Below, piece after piece: positions 44,768 to 54,087 of a stretch of 64,000 bases of DNA (positions are counted from its first letter, which is position 1; every line of letters starts with the position of its first letter). The notes under the pieces were generated by a model that was not told the DNA's origin, ran no database searches, and saw nothing but the letters and a program-made list of their open reading frames with translations. The position numbers and the translations under genes are program-made. Source of the stretch: Gemmatimonadota bacterium. GTDB taxonomy: Bacteria > Gemmatimonadota > Gemmatimonadetes > Gemmatimonadales > Gemmatimonadaceae. The stretch covers positions 62,001-126,000 of the forward strand of contig JAZKBK010000005.1 in NCBI GenBank assembly GCA_040388625.1, in the 5' to 3' direction.

Positions 44768-45675
44768 GCCATCTCCCGCGGTTGCGTGATCGATTGTGTG
44801 AGCGCGAGGAACGCTTCCTCGAGCTGGATGGCGGATATTTCGAGATCGGCCAGCGACTCGTCGGCCCACAACAGCTCTCGCGCAACGGACTCGGCGTTCG
44901 TCACGACGAGATCCGTGTTGCCATGATCGTAGCGCAGCTGCGTAACGCCAGGAATGGCGCGGAGTTCTTCCTCGCTCAACCTTGTCGTGCAATGGATCTT
45001 GCGCCCCGAGACTCGTTGCTTGATCGCAGCCGGTGTTCCATCGGCGATGATCGATCCGTGATCTATCACGACGATGCGATCGGCGAGGGCGTCGGCCTCT
45101 TCCATGTAGTGCGTCGTGAGGAGGATTGTACGACCGCGCGACACGAATGCGCGGATCTGCTCCCAGAAACTTCTGCGCGTCTCCACGTCGAAGCCCAGCG
45201 TTGGCTCGTCGAGAAACAGCATGTCGGGATCGCCGCAGATTGCGAGCGCGAACAGCACACGCTGACGCTGACCCCCGGACAGATCGCCGAACCTGCGATC
45301 GCCAAGTCCATCGAGACCCGCGGCCGCGAATATTTCGGCTGTCGGCATCGGGTTCGGGTAGTAGGTGCGAAAGAGATCGATGTGCTCGGATACTCGCAGT
45401 GTTTCGGGAACCTTGCCAACCTGCAGCATCGCGCCGATGCGCTGGCGTGTGGACGAGCGTCGTGGATCGCCGCCGAATAGTGTTACGGAGCCCGATGTGG
45501 GTGCCGCAAGGCCGAGCAGCAGCTTGACGGTTGTTGTCTTGCCAGCGCCGTTGGGGCCGAGCAGAGCGACTACGCCACCCGGATCGATGTCGAGCGAGAC
45601 GTCGCGCAGCGCGACTTTATCGTCGTAGGTCTTGGATACCGATGACAGGCGTGCGGCTGAAGTTGTTTGTGTCAT
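44764..45675 (-). CDS. ABC transporter ATP-binding protein
   Basis: 303 residues. Walker [13 protein letters not shown]-loop GAMLQVGKVPETL, signature DLSGGQRQRVLFALAIC, Walker B MLFLDEPTLGFD, and the switch His in ILLTTHYMEEADALADRI. Start ATG 45675, whose bases overlap the stop of the amidohydrolase gene (ATGA). The C-terminal about 80 residues are the usual extension of drug-export ATPases. Confidence 0.93.
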   Translation of the reverse strand: MTQTTSAARLSSVSKTYDDKVALRDVSLDIDPGGVVALLGPNGAGKTTTVKLLLGLAAPTSGSVTLFGGDPRRSSTRQRIGAMLQVGKVPETLRVSEHIDLFRTYYPNPMPTAEIFAAAGLDGLGDRRFGDLSGGQRQRVLFALAICGDPDMLFLDEPTLGFDVETRRSFWEQIRAFVSRGRTILLTTHYMEEADALADRIVVIDHGSIIADGTPAAIKQRVSGRKIHCTTRLSEEELRAIPGVTQLRYDHGNTDLVVTNAESVARELLWADESLADLEISAIQLEEAFLALTQSITQPREMA

Positions 45676-47492
45676 TTGAAGCTCACCTCGTCGATTCGCA
45701 GGCTGAACGGGCCTGGAGTCGGTCCGGCGGTGAAGGCGATGCCCATCACGTCGTGACCGTCGATTCCCTCGAACGCGGTGAATGGGAATGCGTATTCCTT
45801 CCATTCCGGTCCGGCGACGAAGTCAACAGAGAGCGGCATGAACCCCTTGCTCTTGGCGAACAGCATTACGTGGTACGTGTGGCCGTCGCCTTTCGCCCAG
45901 AAGTGCAATGATTTGGCGGATGACAGATCTGCCGGCGCCATTGCCTGGATGCCGGGCATGAACATCGGGCCGGCCCATGCGTATTGCAGGCCTGGTGCGA
46001 CTGTGCCAGTGGTCTCGAGCGATTTTGCCGTTCCGTTGGCGCCGCCATCGACGACCTTCATGGCGGCTGTTGATTTGCCACCGGCGAGCTGATCGGTGCT
46101 GACGATCCATCCCAGTCCGAACGATGCCTTTGTTGTACCGTCGTCGAAGTTGCTCACCATGCCGACGACAGATCCATTCGGTGTTGCACGGGTCGATGCC
46201 GGCGGTGGAGGTGGTGCGGGGATGCGATCGTACTTCACGCCGCCTTTCCATATTCCCTTGATGTCACGCGTTGCGGTGATGTCGGTTGTCGGGTCGCCGG
46301 CGACCAAGAGAAGATCCGCTCGCTTGCCGACCGCAATGGTGCCACGATCCGCGAGGGAGAAGATGCGTGCGGGAACGCTCGTGGCGGCGGCGAGTGCCTG
46401 TGGTGGAGTGCGACCCGCGCGCACGAGCAGCTCGAGCTCGCGATGCAGCGCGATCCCGTGCGCGGTACCGGGATTGGAGGCGTCGGTACCGGCGAGAATC
46501 GGCACATTCGCTGCAAGCAACTGCCTTACCGTAGCTTCTGCGAATGCGAAATTCATCGCTGCACGCGCACTCTTCGGGAACGGGAACGATGCGTCGATCA
46601 TTGCGCGGCTACTCGCCGAGAGGTATGGCGACAGGCGCGGGTCGCGCGCGAGCGCCGCGACGCCGGAGCTATCGGCGATGCTCTCGAGAACGGTGAGAGT
46701 CGGTGTGACGAATGCGTGATGCGATGCGACGAATCGTCCGAACTCCGGATCAGGCGCGCGATCGATGAACAGGTGCTCGAGCCCGTCGACTCCTGCGTCG
46801 ATTGCCATTCGTGCGTCGGCGAGTGAGCCGATGTGTGCGACCGCAAGCTTGCCACGTGCGTGTGCAGCCCTGACGAGGGCAGCGACGATTGGAGCGGACA
46901 GAGTCGGGATGTGTCTGCCATACGTCGATCCGTCGTCGATTATGATCTTGATGTAGTCCGATCCTTCGGCGATGCGCGCATCGACCCAGGCCTGTGCGGA
47001 ATCCGGTGACGTGATGGTGGGGACCTGCACGCCATACTCGGTGCCGTGTCCAGCGGGAGCAGTGGCGAGGATGCCTGCGGAGTAGAGGTCAGCGCGGTCT
47101 GCTACGTTTCCCTTCTTCTGCTCTGCGCGCATGCTGGCGGCGAGACCCGGATCCGTGAACATGTCGAGCTCGGTCGTTACACCGAACACGAGCGCCTGTT
47201 GCAGCGCATCACCGAATGCGTGGGTGTGCGAGTCTATGAGACCCGGCAGTAGTGTTGCCCCGGTGCCGTCGATGACAGTTGCGCCTGACGGTGTTGGAAT
47301 GTGTGACGCGATGGCGGATATTTTTCCATCGCTGATCAGTACATCACGCTCGCCGAGTGTTTTCGATCCGTCGAATACGCGGACGTGGTGAAAGAGAGTT
47401 GCATCGCGCTCGGATTGCGCGGCTGCGGGATGTGGTGAAGCGAGACTGATCAAGCTCGCGATGACGATCTGATATGGAAGCGGTGCACGCAT
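45672..47492 (-). CDS. Exported amidohydrolase with C-terminal CIA30/CBM-like domain
   Basis: 606 residues, signal peptide ending PAAAQ. An imidazolonepropionase-like metal-dependent hydrolase: LLPGLIDSHTHAFGDA gives the first metal-binding His pair, KLAVAHIGSLADARMAIDAG another His, and ILAGTDASNPGTAHG the catalytic Asp. After about residue 430 a separate beta-sandwich follows (GMVSNFDDGTTKASFGLGW, LHFWAKGDGHTYHVMLFAKS, IDEVSFK), like CIA30 or carbohydrate-binding domains. It is the first gene of the operon leading into an ABC transporter and DesKR-type system. Confidence 0.87.
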   Translation of the reverse strand: MRAPLPYQIVIASLISLASPHPAAAQSERDATLFHHVRVFDGSKTLGERDVLISDGKISAIASHIPTPSGATVIDGTGATLLPGLIDSHTHAFGDALQQALVFGVTTELDMFTDPGLAASMRAEQKKGNVADRADLYSAGILATAPAGHGTEYGVQVPTITSPDSAQAWVDARIAEGSDYIKIIIDDGSTYGRHIPTLSAPIVAALVRAAHARGKLAVAHIGSLADARMAIDAGVDGLEHLFIDRAPDPEFGRFVASHHAFVTPTLTVLESIADSSGVAALARDPRLSPYLSASSRAMIDASFPFPKSARAAMNFAFAEATVRQLLAANVPILAGTDASNPGTAHGIALHRELELLVRAGRTPPQALAAATSVPARIFSLADRGTIAVGKRADLLLVAGDPTTDITATRDIKGIWKGGVKYDRIPAPPPPPASTRATPNGSVVGMVSNFDDGTTKASFGLGWIVSTDQLAGGKSTAAMKVVDGGANGTAKSLETTGTVAPGLQYAWAGPMFMPGIQAMAPADLSSAKSLHFWAKGDGHTYHVMLFAKSKGFMPLSVDFVAGPEWKEYAFPFTAFEGIDGHDVMGIAFTAGPTPGPFSLRIDEVSFK

Positions 47493-47640
47493 TGTCGTAC
47501 GCTCCGATTGGTCCTGATGTGGAACCGCCGAGGACGTGGCGGCACAAGGAGTATCTCGGATAGCGGAATGTGCTGGTAGTGGAGCGTGTCACCTGGATGA
47601 CGTGACAACTGTCATGTGGACCGCGTAAGTTTTAGCAACC

Positions 47641-47982
47641 ATGACGACACCAACGATTACTCCCGACGAGTTTTTTGCGGCCGATCTGCGTGTGGGGCGC
47701 GTTCTGTCAGCGGAACCGTTTCCGGAAGCGCGTAAGCCAGCGATCAAGCTGCGTATCGATTTTGGGGAGTTGGGCGTGCGGAGGTCGAGCGCACAGTTGA
47801 CTGCTCATTACACGCCGGACGAGCTGGTGGGGCGGTTGGTGGTCGCGGTGGTGAACTTTCCGCCGCGTCAGATCGGGCCTTTCATCTCCGAAGTACTGGT
47901 CCTCGGGGCGTGCACCACACCGAGTGATGTGGTGCTCCTGGTGCCTGATATGGACGTTCCCGTGGGAACGCGGATTTCCTAG
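47641..47982 (+). CDS. csaA: CsaA-type tRNA-binding/chaperone protein
   Basis: 113 residues, a single EMAP/OB tRNA-binding domain as in CsaA. Visible are FFAADLRVGRVLSAEPFPEA, RKPAIKLRIDFGELGVRRSS, AQLTAHYTPDELVGRLVVAV and VNFPPRQIGPFISEVLVLGA. A dimeric export-related chaperone or tRNA binder. Divergent from the amidohydrolase operon. Confidence 0.93.
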   Translation: MTTPTITPDEFFAADLRVGRVLSAEPFPEARKPAIKLRIDFGELGVRRSSAQLTAHYTPDELVGRLVVAVVNFPPRQIGPFISEVLVLGACTTPSDVVLLVPDMDVPVGTRIS

Positions 47983-47999
47983 TGAGCGGAGGGTGTGTC

Positions 48000-48203
48000 C
48001 TACGCGGATCGTTGCTGCGGAATCAGAAAGCCCGCTGCGAGATCCTGGCTTCGGCTTTCGGATTGGTCGGGGCCTCCGGTCTCATCGCTGGGAGCGAATG
48101 GATCGGGCCAGTGCTCGAGGTAGGCCTTGAGTAGATCGGACGTTTGTTCGATGGCAGTCTGGCGTTTTACTCTAGAGATTCTGGGGTGGAGCTCGAGTGC
48201 CAT
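48000..48203 (-). CDS. Small hypothetical protein
   Basis: 67 residues: MALELHPRISRVKRQTAIEQ, then a helix (TSDLLKAYLEHWPDPF) and a polar tail. Only a weak ribosome site. No family recognised. It converges with csaA. Confidence 0.42.
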   Translation of the reverse strand: MALELHPRISRVKRQTAIEQTSDLLKAYLEHWPDPFAPSDETGGPDQSESRSQDLAAGFLIPQQRSA

Positions 48204-48306
48204 TTGGGGTGCCTATCCTGGTTTGAGCGTCAGAATCGCACCGTGCAGGATGCACACCACTGAAGCCGATGGGAGTCGATCGAATTGGTAAGGATTCGAT
48301 GCCGAA

Positions 48307-48849
48307 TCAGGCGCGCGGGCTTTCGGGAGGGTAGGTGTAGATTGCCGTTGGCAGGCCTTCTGGCTTCATCTGACGCAGCTCGATGAAGGAGAAGCCAATC
48401 TTCTCGAGCAGCTTGATGGAGCGCGCGTTGTCGGGCGAGACCAGGGCCAGGGTGCGCGGCGCCTTGAGTGTGGTGCGGGCGAATTCCAGCATCGCGATCG
48501 CCGACTCGGTGGCGAACCCCTGGTACCAGAAGTCGGGGAGGAAGGCGTAGCCAAGGTCGGCGTCCTCGAACTGGGCCCGCCTGAGGAGTCCGCAGATCCC
48601 GATCGGGACGAAGGTGGTCTTGAGAGCCACCAGGTAAAGGCCGTGGCCGTGGCGCTCGTAGCTCGCGATTGGCCCGTTGAGCAGATAGGCGACCGCATCG
48701 TCGCGGGTTCGGATGCCCCGGTCGCCGATATTCGCGATGAACGACGGATCGTTGACGAGCTCGAGGATGAAACCGGCGTCGTCGGTGGTGAAGTGACGGA
48801 GGACGAGCCGGTCGGTTTCCAGAACAGTCGTCGGGGCGCGTGGCGTCAC
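48307..48849 (-). CDS. GNAT acetyltransferase (RimJ/RimL-like)
   Basis: About 180 residues. [20 protein letters not shown] starts the fold; [20 protein letters not shown] is strands 2-4; [20 protein letters not shown] with [10 protein letters not shown] is the acetyl-CoA loop; and [20 protein letters not shown] is the closing motif. I chose GTG 48849 because family members begin just before LETDRL; the frame itself is open to 48957. The acceptor is unknown. Confidence 0.87.
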   Translation of the reverse strand: MTPRAPTTVLETDRLVLRHFTTDDAGFILELVNDPSFIANIGDRGIRTRDDAVAYLLNGPIASYERHGHGLYLVALKTTFVPIGICGLLRRAQFEDADLGYAFLPDFWYQGFATESAIAMLEFARTTLKAPRTLALVSPDNARSIKLLEKIGFSFIELRQMKPEGLPTAIYTYPPESPRA

Positions 48850-48990
48850 CCGCGACACCGCCGAGGCGCACTGGGAGTGTGGTTTGGTTTCGGCATGCAA
48901 TGGCAGGCTACATTTGGAGACGGTGTGCCGGAGAGATGTACCGGACACGCATGTCATTCTTATAGAGTATCACAGTTTTCGAGGCGTTCC

Positions 48991-50667
48991 GTGGCACCAC
49001 AGTTCATATATGTCATGAAGGATCTCCGGAAGGTAGTTCCACCTTCGCGCGAGATACTGAAGGGAATCTGGCTTTCATTCTATCCTGGCGCAAAGATCGG
49101 CGTGCTCGGCGCGAACGGCGCCGGCAAGTCGTCGTTGCTGCGTATCATGGCCGGCGTCGATCAGGATTTTCAGGGCGAGGCGTGGGCGCACGCGGGGACG
49201 CGGATCGGCTATCTCCCCCAGGAGCCGCAGCTGGACCCCACAAAGAACGTGCGCGAGAACGTCGAGGAAGGGGTGAAGTCGACGCGGGATCTTCTCACGA
49301 AGTTCGAGGAGATCTCGATGAAGTTCGCCGAGCCGATGAGCGATGATGAGATGAACAAGCTGCTGGAGCAGCAAGGGCGCGTGCAGGAGCAGATCGACGC
49401 GGCGAATGCGTGGGAGCTGGATCGCACGATCGAGATCGCGATGGACGCGCTGAGACTGCCGCCCGGTGATGCTGCGGTGACGAATCTATCGGGCGGTGAG
49501 AAGCGTCGTGTAGCGTTGTGTCGCGTGTTGCTGGAGCAGCCTGACATGTTGCTGCTCGACGAGCCGACGAATCACCTGGATGCTGAATCGGTTGCGTGGC
49601 TGGAGCGGCATCTCGCGGACTTCAAGGGAACGGTCGTCGCCATCACGCACGATCGTTACTTCCTGGATAATGTCGCGCAGTGGATCCTGGAGCTGGATCG
49701 CGGCGCGGGAATACCATATGAAGGGAACTACACGTCGTGGCTGGAGCAGAAGCGCGCGCGCCTGCAGCTGGAAGAGAAATCGGAATCAGCGCGTCAGCGC
49801 ACTCTCGAGCGTGAGCTGGAGTGGGTGAGGATGGCGCCGCGCGCGAGGCAGGCGAAGAGCCAGGCGCGCGTGAAGCGATACGAGGAACTGGCTGAAGCGG
49901 ACACGGCCGAGAAGACGATGTCGCACGAGATAGTGATTCCGCCACCGCCCAGGCTTGGCAACGACGTAGTGATCGCGAAGGGATTGAAGAAAGGCTACGG
50001 CGACAAGTTGTTGTACGACGATCTCACGTTCTCGCTGCCGCGCGGCGGGATCGTCGGCGTCATCGGGCCGAACGGCGCGGGAAAGACGACGATGTTCCGG
50101 ATGATCGAGGGGACCGAGAAGCCGGACGCGGGATCGTTGACGATCGGAGACACGGTTGTGCTTGCGTACGCGGATCAGGAGCGCGCACTTGACGGAACCA
50201 AGTCGGTGTACGACGAGGTGAGTCAGGGGCACGATCTGATTCAGGTCGGTAAGCGCGAGATGAATGCGCGCGCATATTTGTCGACGTTCAACTTCAAGGG
50301 GACGGATCAGCAGAAGAAGGTCGGCGATCTGTCAGGCGGCGAGCGGAATCGGTTGCAGCTCGCGAAGGTATTGAAGGCGGGCGGGAATCTGTTGCTGCTG
50401 GACGAGCCGACGAACGATCTCGACGTGGATACGTTGCGCGCGCTGGAAGATGCGCTGATCGACTTCGCGGGATGTGCGGTGGTGATCTCGCACGATCGGT
50501 GGTTTCTGGATCGAATTGCGACGCACATGCTGGCGTTCGAGGGGAATAGCGAGGTGGTGTGGTTTGAGGGGAACTACAAGGAGTACGAGGCGGATCTGCA
50601 TCGGCGCAAAGGCATAGATGCGGATCAGCCGAAGAGGATCAAGTACAAGGCGTTGGTGCGGGGGTAG
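48991..50667 (+). CDS. ettA: Energy-dependent translational throttle protein EttA (ABC-F)
   Basis: 558 residues from GTG 48991 (GAGG ribosome site), matching the family N-terminus [20 protein letters not shown]. Two ABC cassettes: Walker [10 protein letters not shown] with signature [15 protein letters not shown], and Walker [10 protein letters not shown] with signature [15 protein letters not shown]. Between them lie a helical arm and a linker ([20 protein letters not shown]). Both Walker B motifs read LLLLDEPTN. It binds the ribosomal E site and slows the first peptide bond when ADP is high. Its last codons form the left copy of a 23-bp direct repeat. Confidence 0.94.
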   Translation: MAPQFIYVMKDLRKVVPPSREILKGIWLSFYPGAKIGVLGANGAGKSSLLRIMAGVDQDFQGEAWAHAGTRIGYLPQEPQLDPTKNVRENVEEGVKSTRDLLTKFEEISMKFAEPMSDDEMNKLLEQQGRVQEQIDAANAWELDRTIEIAMDALRLPPGDAAVTNLSGGEKRRVALCRVLLEQPDMLLLDEPTNHLDAESVAWLERHLADFKGTVVAITHDRYFLDNVAQWILELDRGAGIPYEGNYTSWLEQKRARLQLEEKSESARQRTLERELEWVRMAPRARQAKSQARVKRYEELAEADTAEKTMSHEIVIPPPPRLGNDVVIAKGLKKGYGDKLLYDDLTFSLPRGGIVGVIGPNGAGKTTMFRMIEGTEKPDAGSLTIGDTVVLAYADQERALDGTKSVYDEVSQGHDLIQVGKREMNARAYLSTFNFKGTDQQKKVGDLSGGERNRLQLAKVLKAGGNLLLLDEPTNDLDVDTLRALEDALIDFAGCAVVISHDRWFLDRIATHMLAFEGNSEVVWFEGNYKEYEADLHRRKGIDADQPKRIKYKALVRG

Positions 50668-50669
50668 GT
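50647..50669 (+). repeat. 23-bp direct repeat, left copy (ettA 3' end)
   Basis: AAGGCGTTGGTGCGGGGGTA plus GGT. Identical to 51826-51848. It covers the last codons and stop of ettA. The 1156 bp between the two copies hold the NYN gene and hairpins. Confidence 0.9.
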
Positions 50670-50868
50670 ATTCGCTCGCTGTAGCCAGTACCGCGTCGAC
50701 AGTTTGAGCTTGCTCGACGCCATCAAGCGTGCGCTGTAGAATTGTGCTCCACGGTGAGCCAACGTTCGCGTTCATTGCTTCTGGTGGCATTGGTCGTCGT
50801 GTGAGCTTGTACTTGTGGGTATTTCGCAGGACGCGACCATCCTGCCTCTGCGGCAGTGACGTATCGGC

Positions 50869-50905
50869 GGTCAAGCCTCGTGGTTACCAGCCACGAGGCT
50901 TGACC
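50869..50905 (-). terminator. Hairpin at the NYN gene 3' end
   Basis: Arms GGTCAAGCCTCGTGG and CCACGAGGCTTGACC give a perfect 15-bp stem with a 7-nt loop. The stop codon of the NYN gene lies in the loop. No long T run. Confidence 0.75.
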
Positions 50906-51504
50906 AGTGTCCCCGTCATGTCTGTGATTGTATCCGGAAACTGGCTTGCGCCAAGCACGCCTGGTCGGATGACCTTCACGAACGATGCTGTCTCACGGAG
51001 TTTCACCGGAACCGGAATCCTGGGACTCAGCACACCGACAGGCAGATGCAGGCGATGCGCGACAACGTCTATCGGCATCACTAGATCAGAATCGCTTGAG
51101 ATGACTCCTGCAGCGTCGAACTTGTCCTCGTACGCATCACAGAGCAGTTGAGTTGCGATGTTCACGTCGGAGCCCTTCTCTTCCGTCTTCATGTATCTGA
51201 TCCATCTTGGCGGAGGATCCAGATTGATGGCGGAAGTGGCGTGCGAAAGGAAATGACCGAAGTATATCTCGACTTCCGGTAACGTCATCAACGCGCGCAG
51301 ATAGCTTTGTTGGCGAGTCCGTTGTTCGGGATCGTCGGGCCTCGACGAAATTCGCGCGGTGAAGTACTTCACCTTCACAGCGTTCGCTCCCGGTAGCAGA
51401 TGCCGAGCTAGAGCTACGAGGTCGAGCCACTTATACGGAGTGCGCTTGAGGCACCGGTTGTACAAGTTGAACCCATCGACATACACGTACGCGCGCTGAC
51501 GCAT
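50884..51504 (-). CDS. NYN-domain (PIN-like) nuclease-type protein
   Basis: 206 residues. AYVYVDGFNLYN with Asp10 begins the NYN fold; KTEEKGSDVNIATQLLCDAY and GVISSDSDLVMPIDVV supply the other acidic metal-binding residues. This is the LabA/NYN branch of the PIN superfamily, probably a metal-dependent ribonuclease. TTCAAGGGGGAAT precedes ATG 51504. The gene and its hairpin-rich leader lie between two 23-bp direct repeats, which suggests it arrived as a unit. Confidence 0.87.
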   Translation of the reverse strand: MRQRAYVYVDGFNLYNRCLKRTPYKWLDLVALARHLLPGANAVKVKYFTARISSRPDDPEQRTRQQSYLRALMTLPEVEIYFGHFLSHATSAINLDPPPRWIRYMKTEEKGSDVNIATQLLCDAYEDKFDAAGVISSDSDLVMPIDVVAHRLHLPVGVLSPRIPVPVKLRETASFVKVIRPGVLGASQFPDTITDMTGTLVKPRGW

Positions 51505-51880
51505 ATTCCCCCTTGAAAAGCAGAAGCCGCCTTTCGGCGGCTTCGCGCCCTGCCGCCGAAGAGGCAGGGGGGGTTGAGATTAAAGATAGGGTTGGCGGGC
51601 TCAATGCGTCAAGTCTTCTTGCTGCACGCGGGTGGGCACTTTCGCGCACTGACGGTCGGGTGTAAACAGCGGGTGAAGATTGCACAGATGAGCTGCTGCC
51701 GGTTTCAAGGACACCATATTTAGTGGACTGGACTTGCCAGGAGTGAAAGAGCAAGGATCGATTCACACATAAGTGGCCGTAATCCAGGGACAGGCGTGAT
51801 GAGGTGTAACGAGTCAGACGGAGGGAAGGCGTTGGTGCGGGGGTAGGTTGCGTACATCGCCTCCGTCCGGAGCCGGGCCG
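51505..51880. other. NYN gene leader and spacer: two stacked hairpins
   Basis: Read on the minus strand, CCTGCC-tcttcggc-GGCAGG is followed by GAAGCCGCC-GAAA-GGCGGCTTC and then TGCTTTTC, right before the NYN ribosome site. The second stem (51523-51544) has a GNRA-type tetraloop and a short T run, so it may be an attenuator. The rest up to the Fic stop is non-coding and carries the right copy of the 23-bp repeat. Confidence 0.6.
51826..51848 (+). repeat. 23-bp direct repeat, right copy
   Basis: Identical in all 23 positions to the ettA 3' end at 50647-50669. Here it lies in non-coding DNA, 33 bp from the stop of the Fic gene. Confidence 0.9.
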
Positions 51881-53053
51881 CTATTCGCTCTCTTCCGATC
51901 CACGCATGAACAGCCGCACATATTCGTCAAACATGAACTGTCTGTTGCGCTTCTGTCCGGTGAGCTCACGCAGGATGCCAAGGCGTACGAAGTCGGTGAT
52001 GAGTGCGGCGGCGGTATTGGTCTGGACGCCAAGGGATGCCGTGGCTTCCTTGATCGTGATCATCGGTCGTTGATACAGATTCTGCATCAACGCTTGCGCA
52101 TGAGCTTGCCGGCGAGGATGAAACGTTGGGAGCTTCTCGCGCTCGATCCTTTCCTTGAGCGTGGTTATGTCGCGAAATACCTGGATGGATGACGCCGAGG
52201 TTTCGTGCACGCCGGTCAGGAAGAACTGTAGCCACGGGAGAAGCTTGCTCGTGCTGCGTACGGACATGAGCGCGTCGTAGTACTCGGACTTGTGGCGCTC
52301 GAAGAAGTCGGACAGGTACAGGGCAGGCTTCGCGAGCAGGCCGAAGTTCGCCATGTAGAGCGCGATCATGAGACGCCCAAGACGCCCATTCCCGTCCAGA
52401 AATGGGTGAATCGTTTCGAACTGGTAGTGAATGATCGCGATTCTGATCAGATGCGGCACATGGATGTCGTCGTCGTGCATGAACTTCTCGAGATCGCTCA
52501 TCAGCTCAGGCACGTGATCCTGATGCGGCGGTACAAAGGTCGCGTTCTTGAGGCTCGTGCCGATCCAGTTCTGGCTTCTGCGGAACTCTCCGGGCTGTTT
52601 GTTCCTGCCACGCACGCCTCGCATCAATACCGCGTGCGTGTCGCGTAGCAGCCTGTTGGAGAGAGGCATGGTCTGCAGGCGCTCGATGGCGAAGCCAATC
52701 GCCGCCGTGTAGTTCTGTACTTCCACCCAGTCGTCGCGACGTTCCGGATCGATGTCGTTCGCGTCGAGGAGTGCCTCCTCCATGTTGGTCTGGGTACCCT
52801 CGATCCGACTCGACGTGGTCGCTTCTTTCAGGAGGTGCATGTGAATGAAGAAGTCGACGCCGGGAACGATACGCGAATAAGTGCTGAGCTCGCCCAGGAG
52901 GCGGCTGGCATCTTCCAGGAGGGTCAGCGTCTGGGGGTCAGAAACAGTCCACTCTTTGTCGATGGTGGTCGGCAGGAAGCTTCGATACTGGTACTGCTGT
53001 TCCGAGCGGCCCGACTTGAAATCCTTGACGTCCATGAGTGAAATCCGGGTCAT
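51881..53053 (-). CDS. Fic family protein (AMPylase) with winged helix
   Basis: 390 residues. The Fic active-site motif is HPFLDGNGRLGRL. The N-terminal half carries the Fic_N-type region (FIHMHLLKEATTSSRIEGTQ), with SSRIEG resembling the inhibitory (S/T)xxxE(G/N) helix. The C-terminal about 80 residues form a winged helix (PMITIKEATASLGVQTNTAA). It transfers AMP to target proteins; the C-terminal domain may bind the operator-like repeats upstream, which would make it self-regulating. Confidence 0.92.
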   Translation of the reverse strand: MTRISLMDVKDFKSGRSEQQYQYRSFLPTTIDKEWTVSDPQTLTLLEDASRLLGELSTYSRIVPGVDFFIHMHLLKEATTSSRIEGTQTNMEEALLDANDIDPERRDDWVEVQNYTAAIGFAIERLQTMPLSNRLLRDTHAVLMRGVRGRNKQPGEFRRSQNWIGTSLKNATFVPPHQDHVPELMSDLEKFMHDDDIHVPHLIRIAIIHYQFETIHPFLDGNGRLGRLMIALYMANFGLLAKPALYLSDFFERHKSEYYDALMSVRSTSKLLPWLQFFLTGVHETSASSIQVFRDITTLKERIEREKLPTFHPRRQAHAQALMQNLYQRPMITIKEATASLGVQTNTAAALITDFVRLGILRELTGQKRNRQFMFDEYVRLFMRGSEESE

Positions 53054-53070
53054 CTTGACATTACGAGTCC

Positions 53071-53174
53071 TGGTATATCAAATATAAGCCAGTATTTGAC
53101 ATACCATGTATTTGATTTCAATCTGACATAACTTGCCGACTAATGTCAAATAGTCAGCACAATTTGATATACCA
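53071..53174. promoter_or_regulatory. Operator-like repeats upstream of the Fic gene
   Basis: TGGTATATCAAATA at 53071-53084 is the reverse complement of near-copies TATTTGACATACCA (53093-53106) and AATTTGATATACCA (53161-53174). The region is strikingly AT-rich against its surroundings. The three copies flank the expected Fic promoter. Confidence 0.65.
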
Positions 53175-53261
53175 TCTTCCTCGGGGGGGGGGTGGCGACC
53201 GGGAATGGTAGTTGCCGGTCACGGGGGTGCGTGAGTAACGGCCACGTCATGGGGAGGGGCT

Positions 53262-53987
53262 ATGCTGATGCAGGCGGCTGGTGGGCTGGTGATCGACTGG
53301 ACTCAGATGCCGACGTACAACACGATCATGGCTGTTGCGGCGGGAAGCGGACTGATTTCCCTCGTGTACTTCGCGCGCGAGCTCAAACACGAGACTGACG
53401 TGCATCTGGAATCGTGGGCGCTTGCGTTTGCGGTGCCGGGATTCATTCTCGCGATCACGGGGATTCACATGACGTTGACGTGGCCGTTCGCAAAATACTT
53501 TCCGTACGACAACATCATCTTCGGTGAGACCAGTTTTGCGTTCGGCGTGCTGTTGCTTGCCGCCACGTTCTATCTGTGGAGTCGTGGATCGACTGTAATC
53601 GCCAGCGGTGATCCGGCCCGGTATCTGGCGCGGGTAGCGAGACCTGTGTCGCTTTTCATTTTCGGAATGGGCCTGGCGCTGTGTGCAATCGCCATGGCTG
53701 GTCTCGTATTCAAATTGTTCGCAGCGCCTCCCCAAGAGCCGATCTCCGGAATGTTTGCTGGCTATCCGTGGATCGAGGCGATATTCATGTCGGGCCTGTT
53801 CGGTCTCGTGGGAATCGGCGCTCTACTGTTTCCGTTTGCGCTGCGTGGTTTCGCGCACGGTTCTGCTGATACTGTCACACAGCGAATCACCGGGTGGTGC
53901 TGGGTGCTTGGCGGTGTGGCGTTCTTCCTGTTTGGCGCGCTCAACTTCTTCACGCACATCGGGTTGATCGTTCACACGATGGGGTGA
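53262..53987 (+). CDS. DUF981 family membrane protein
   Basis: 241 residues with about seven membrane helices (SGLISLVYFARELKHETDVH, ALAFAVPGFILAITGIHMTL, FAFGVLLLAATFYLW, LFIFGMGLALCAIAMAGLVF, IGALLFPFALRGFAHG, GVAFFLFGALNFFTHIGLI). It matches DUF981. Function unknown. A run of ten G (53183-53192) lies about 70 bp upstream. Confidence 0.82.
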   Translation: MLMQAAGGLVIDWTQMPTYNTIMAVAAGSGLISLVYFARELKHETDVHLESWALAFAVPGFILAITGIHMTLTWPFAKYFPYDNIIFGETSFAFGVLLLAATFYLWSRGSTVIASGDPARYLARVARPVSLFIFGMGLALCAIAMAGLVFKLFAAPPQEPISGMFAGYPWIEAIFMSGLFGLVGIGALLFPFALRGFAHGSADTVTQRITGWCWVLGGVAFFLFGALNFFTHIGLIVHTMG

Positions 53988-54087
53988 AGAGTGGCGTTAC
54001 GAGATCGTTCTCTCGGATGCCTGCGAGTAATACGAACTCCGAACGTTAAACGGGTGATTAATCGGAGACGTGTTGCTGATCGTCACC

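Noticed and set aside
50670-50874. Truncated minus-strand gene downstream of the NYN gene
   Set aside because: The frame has protein-like stretches (MNANVGSPWSTILQRTLDGV) but runs into antisense of ettA; too short and unsupported to call.
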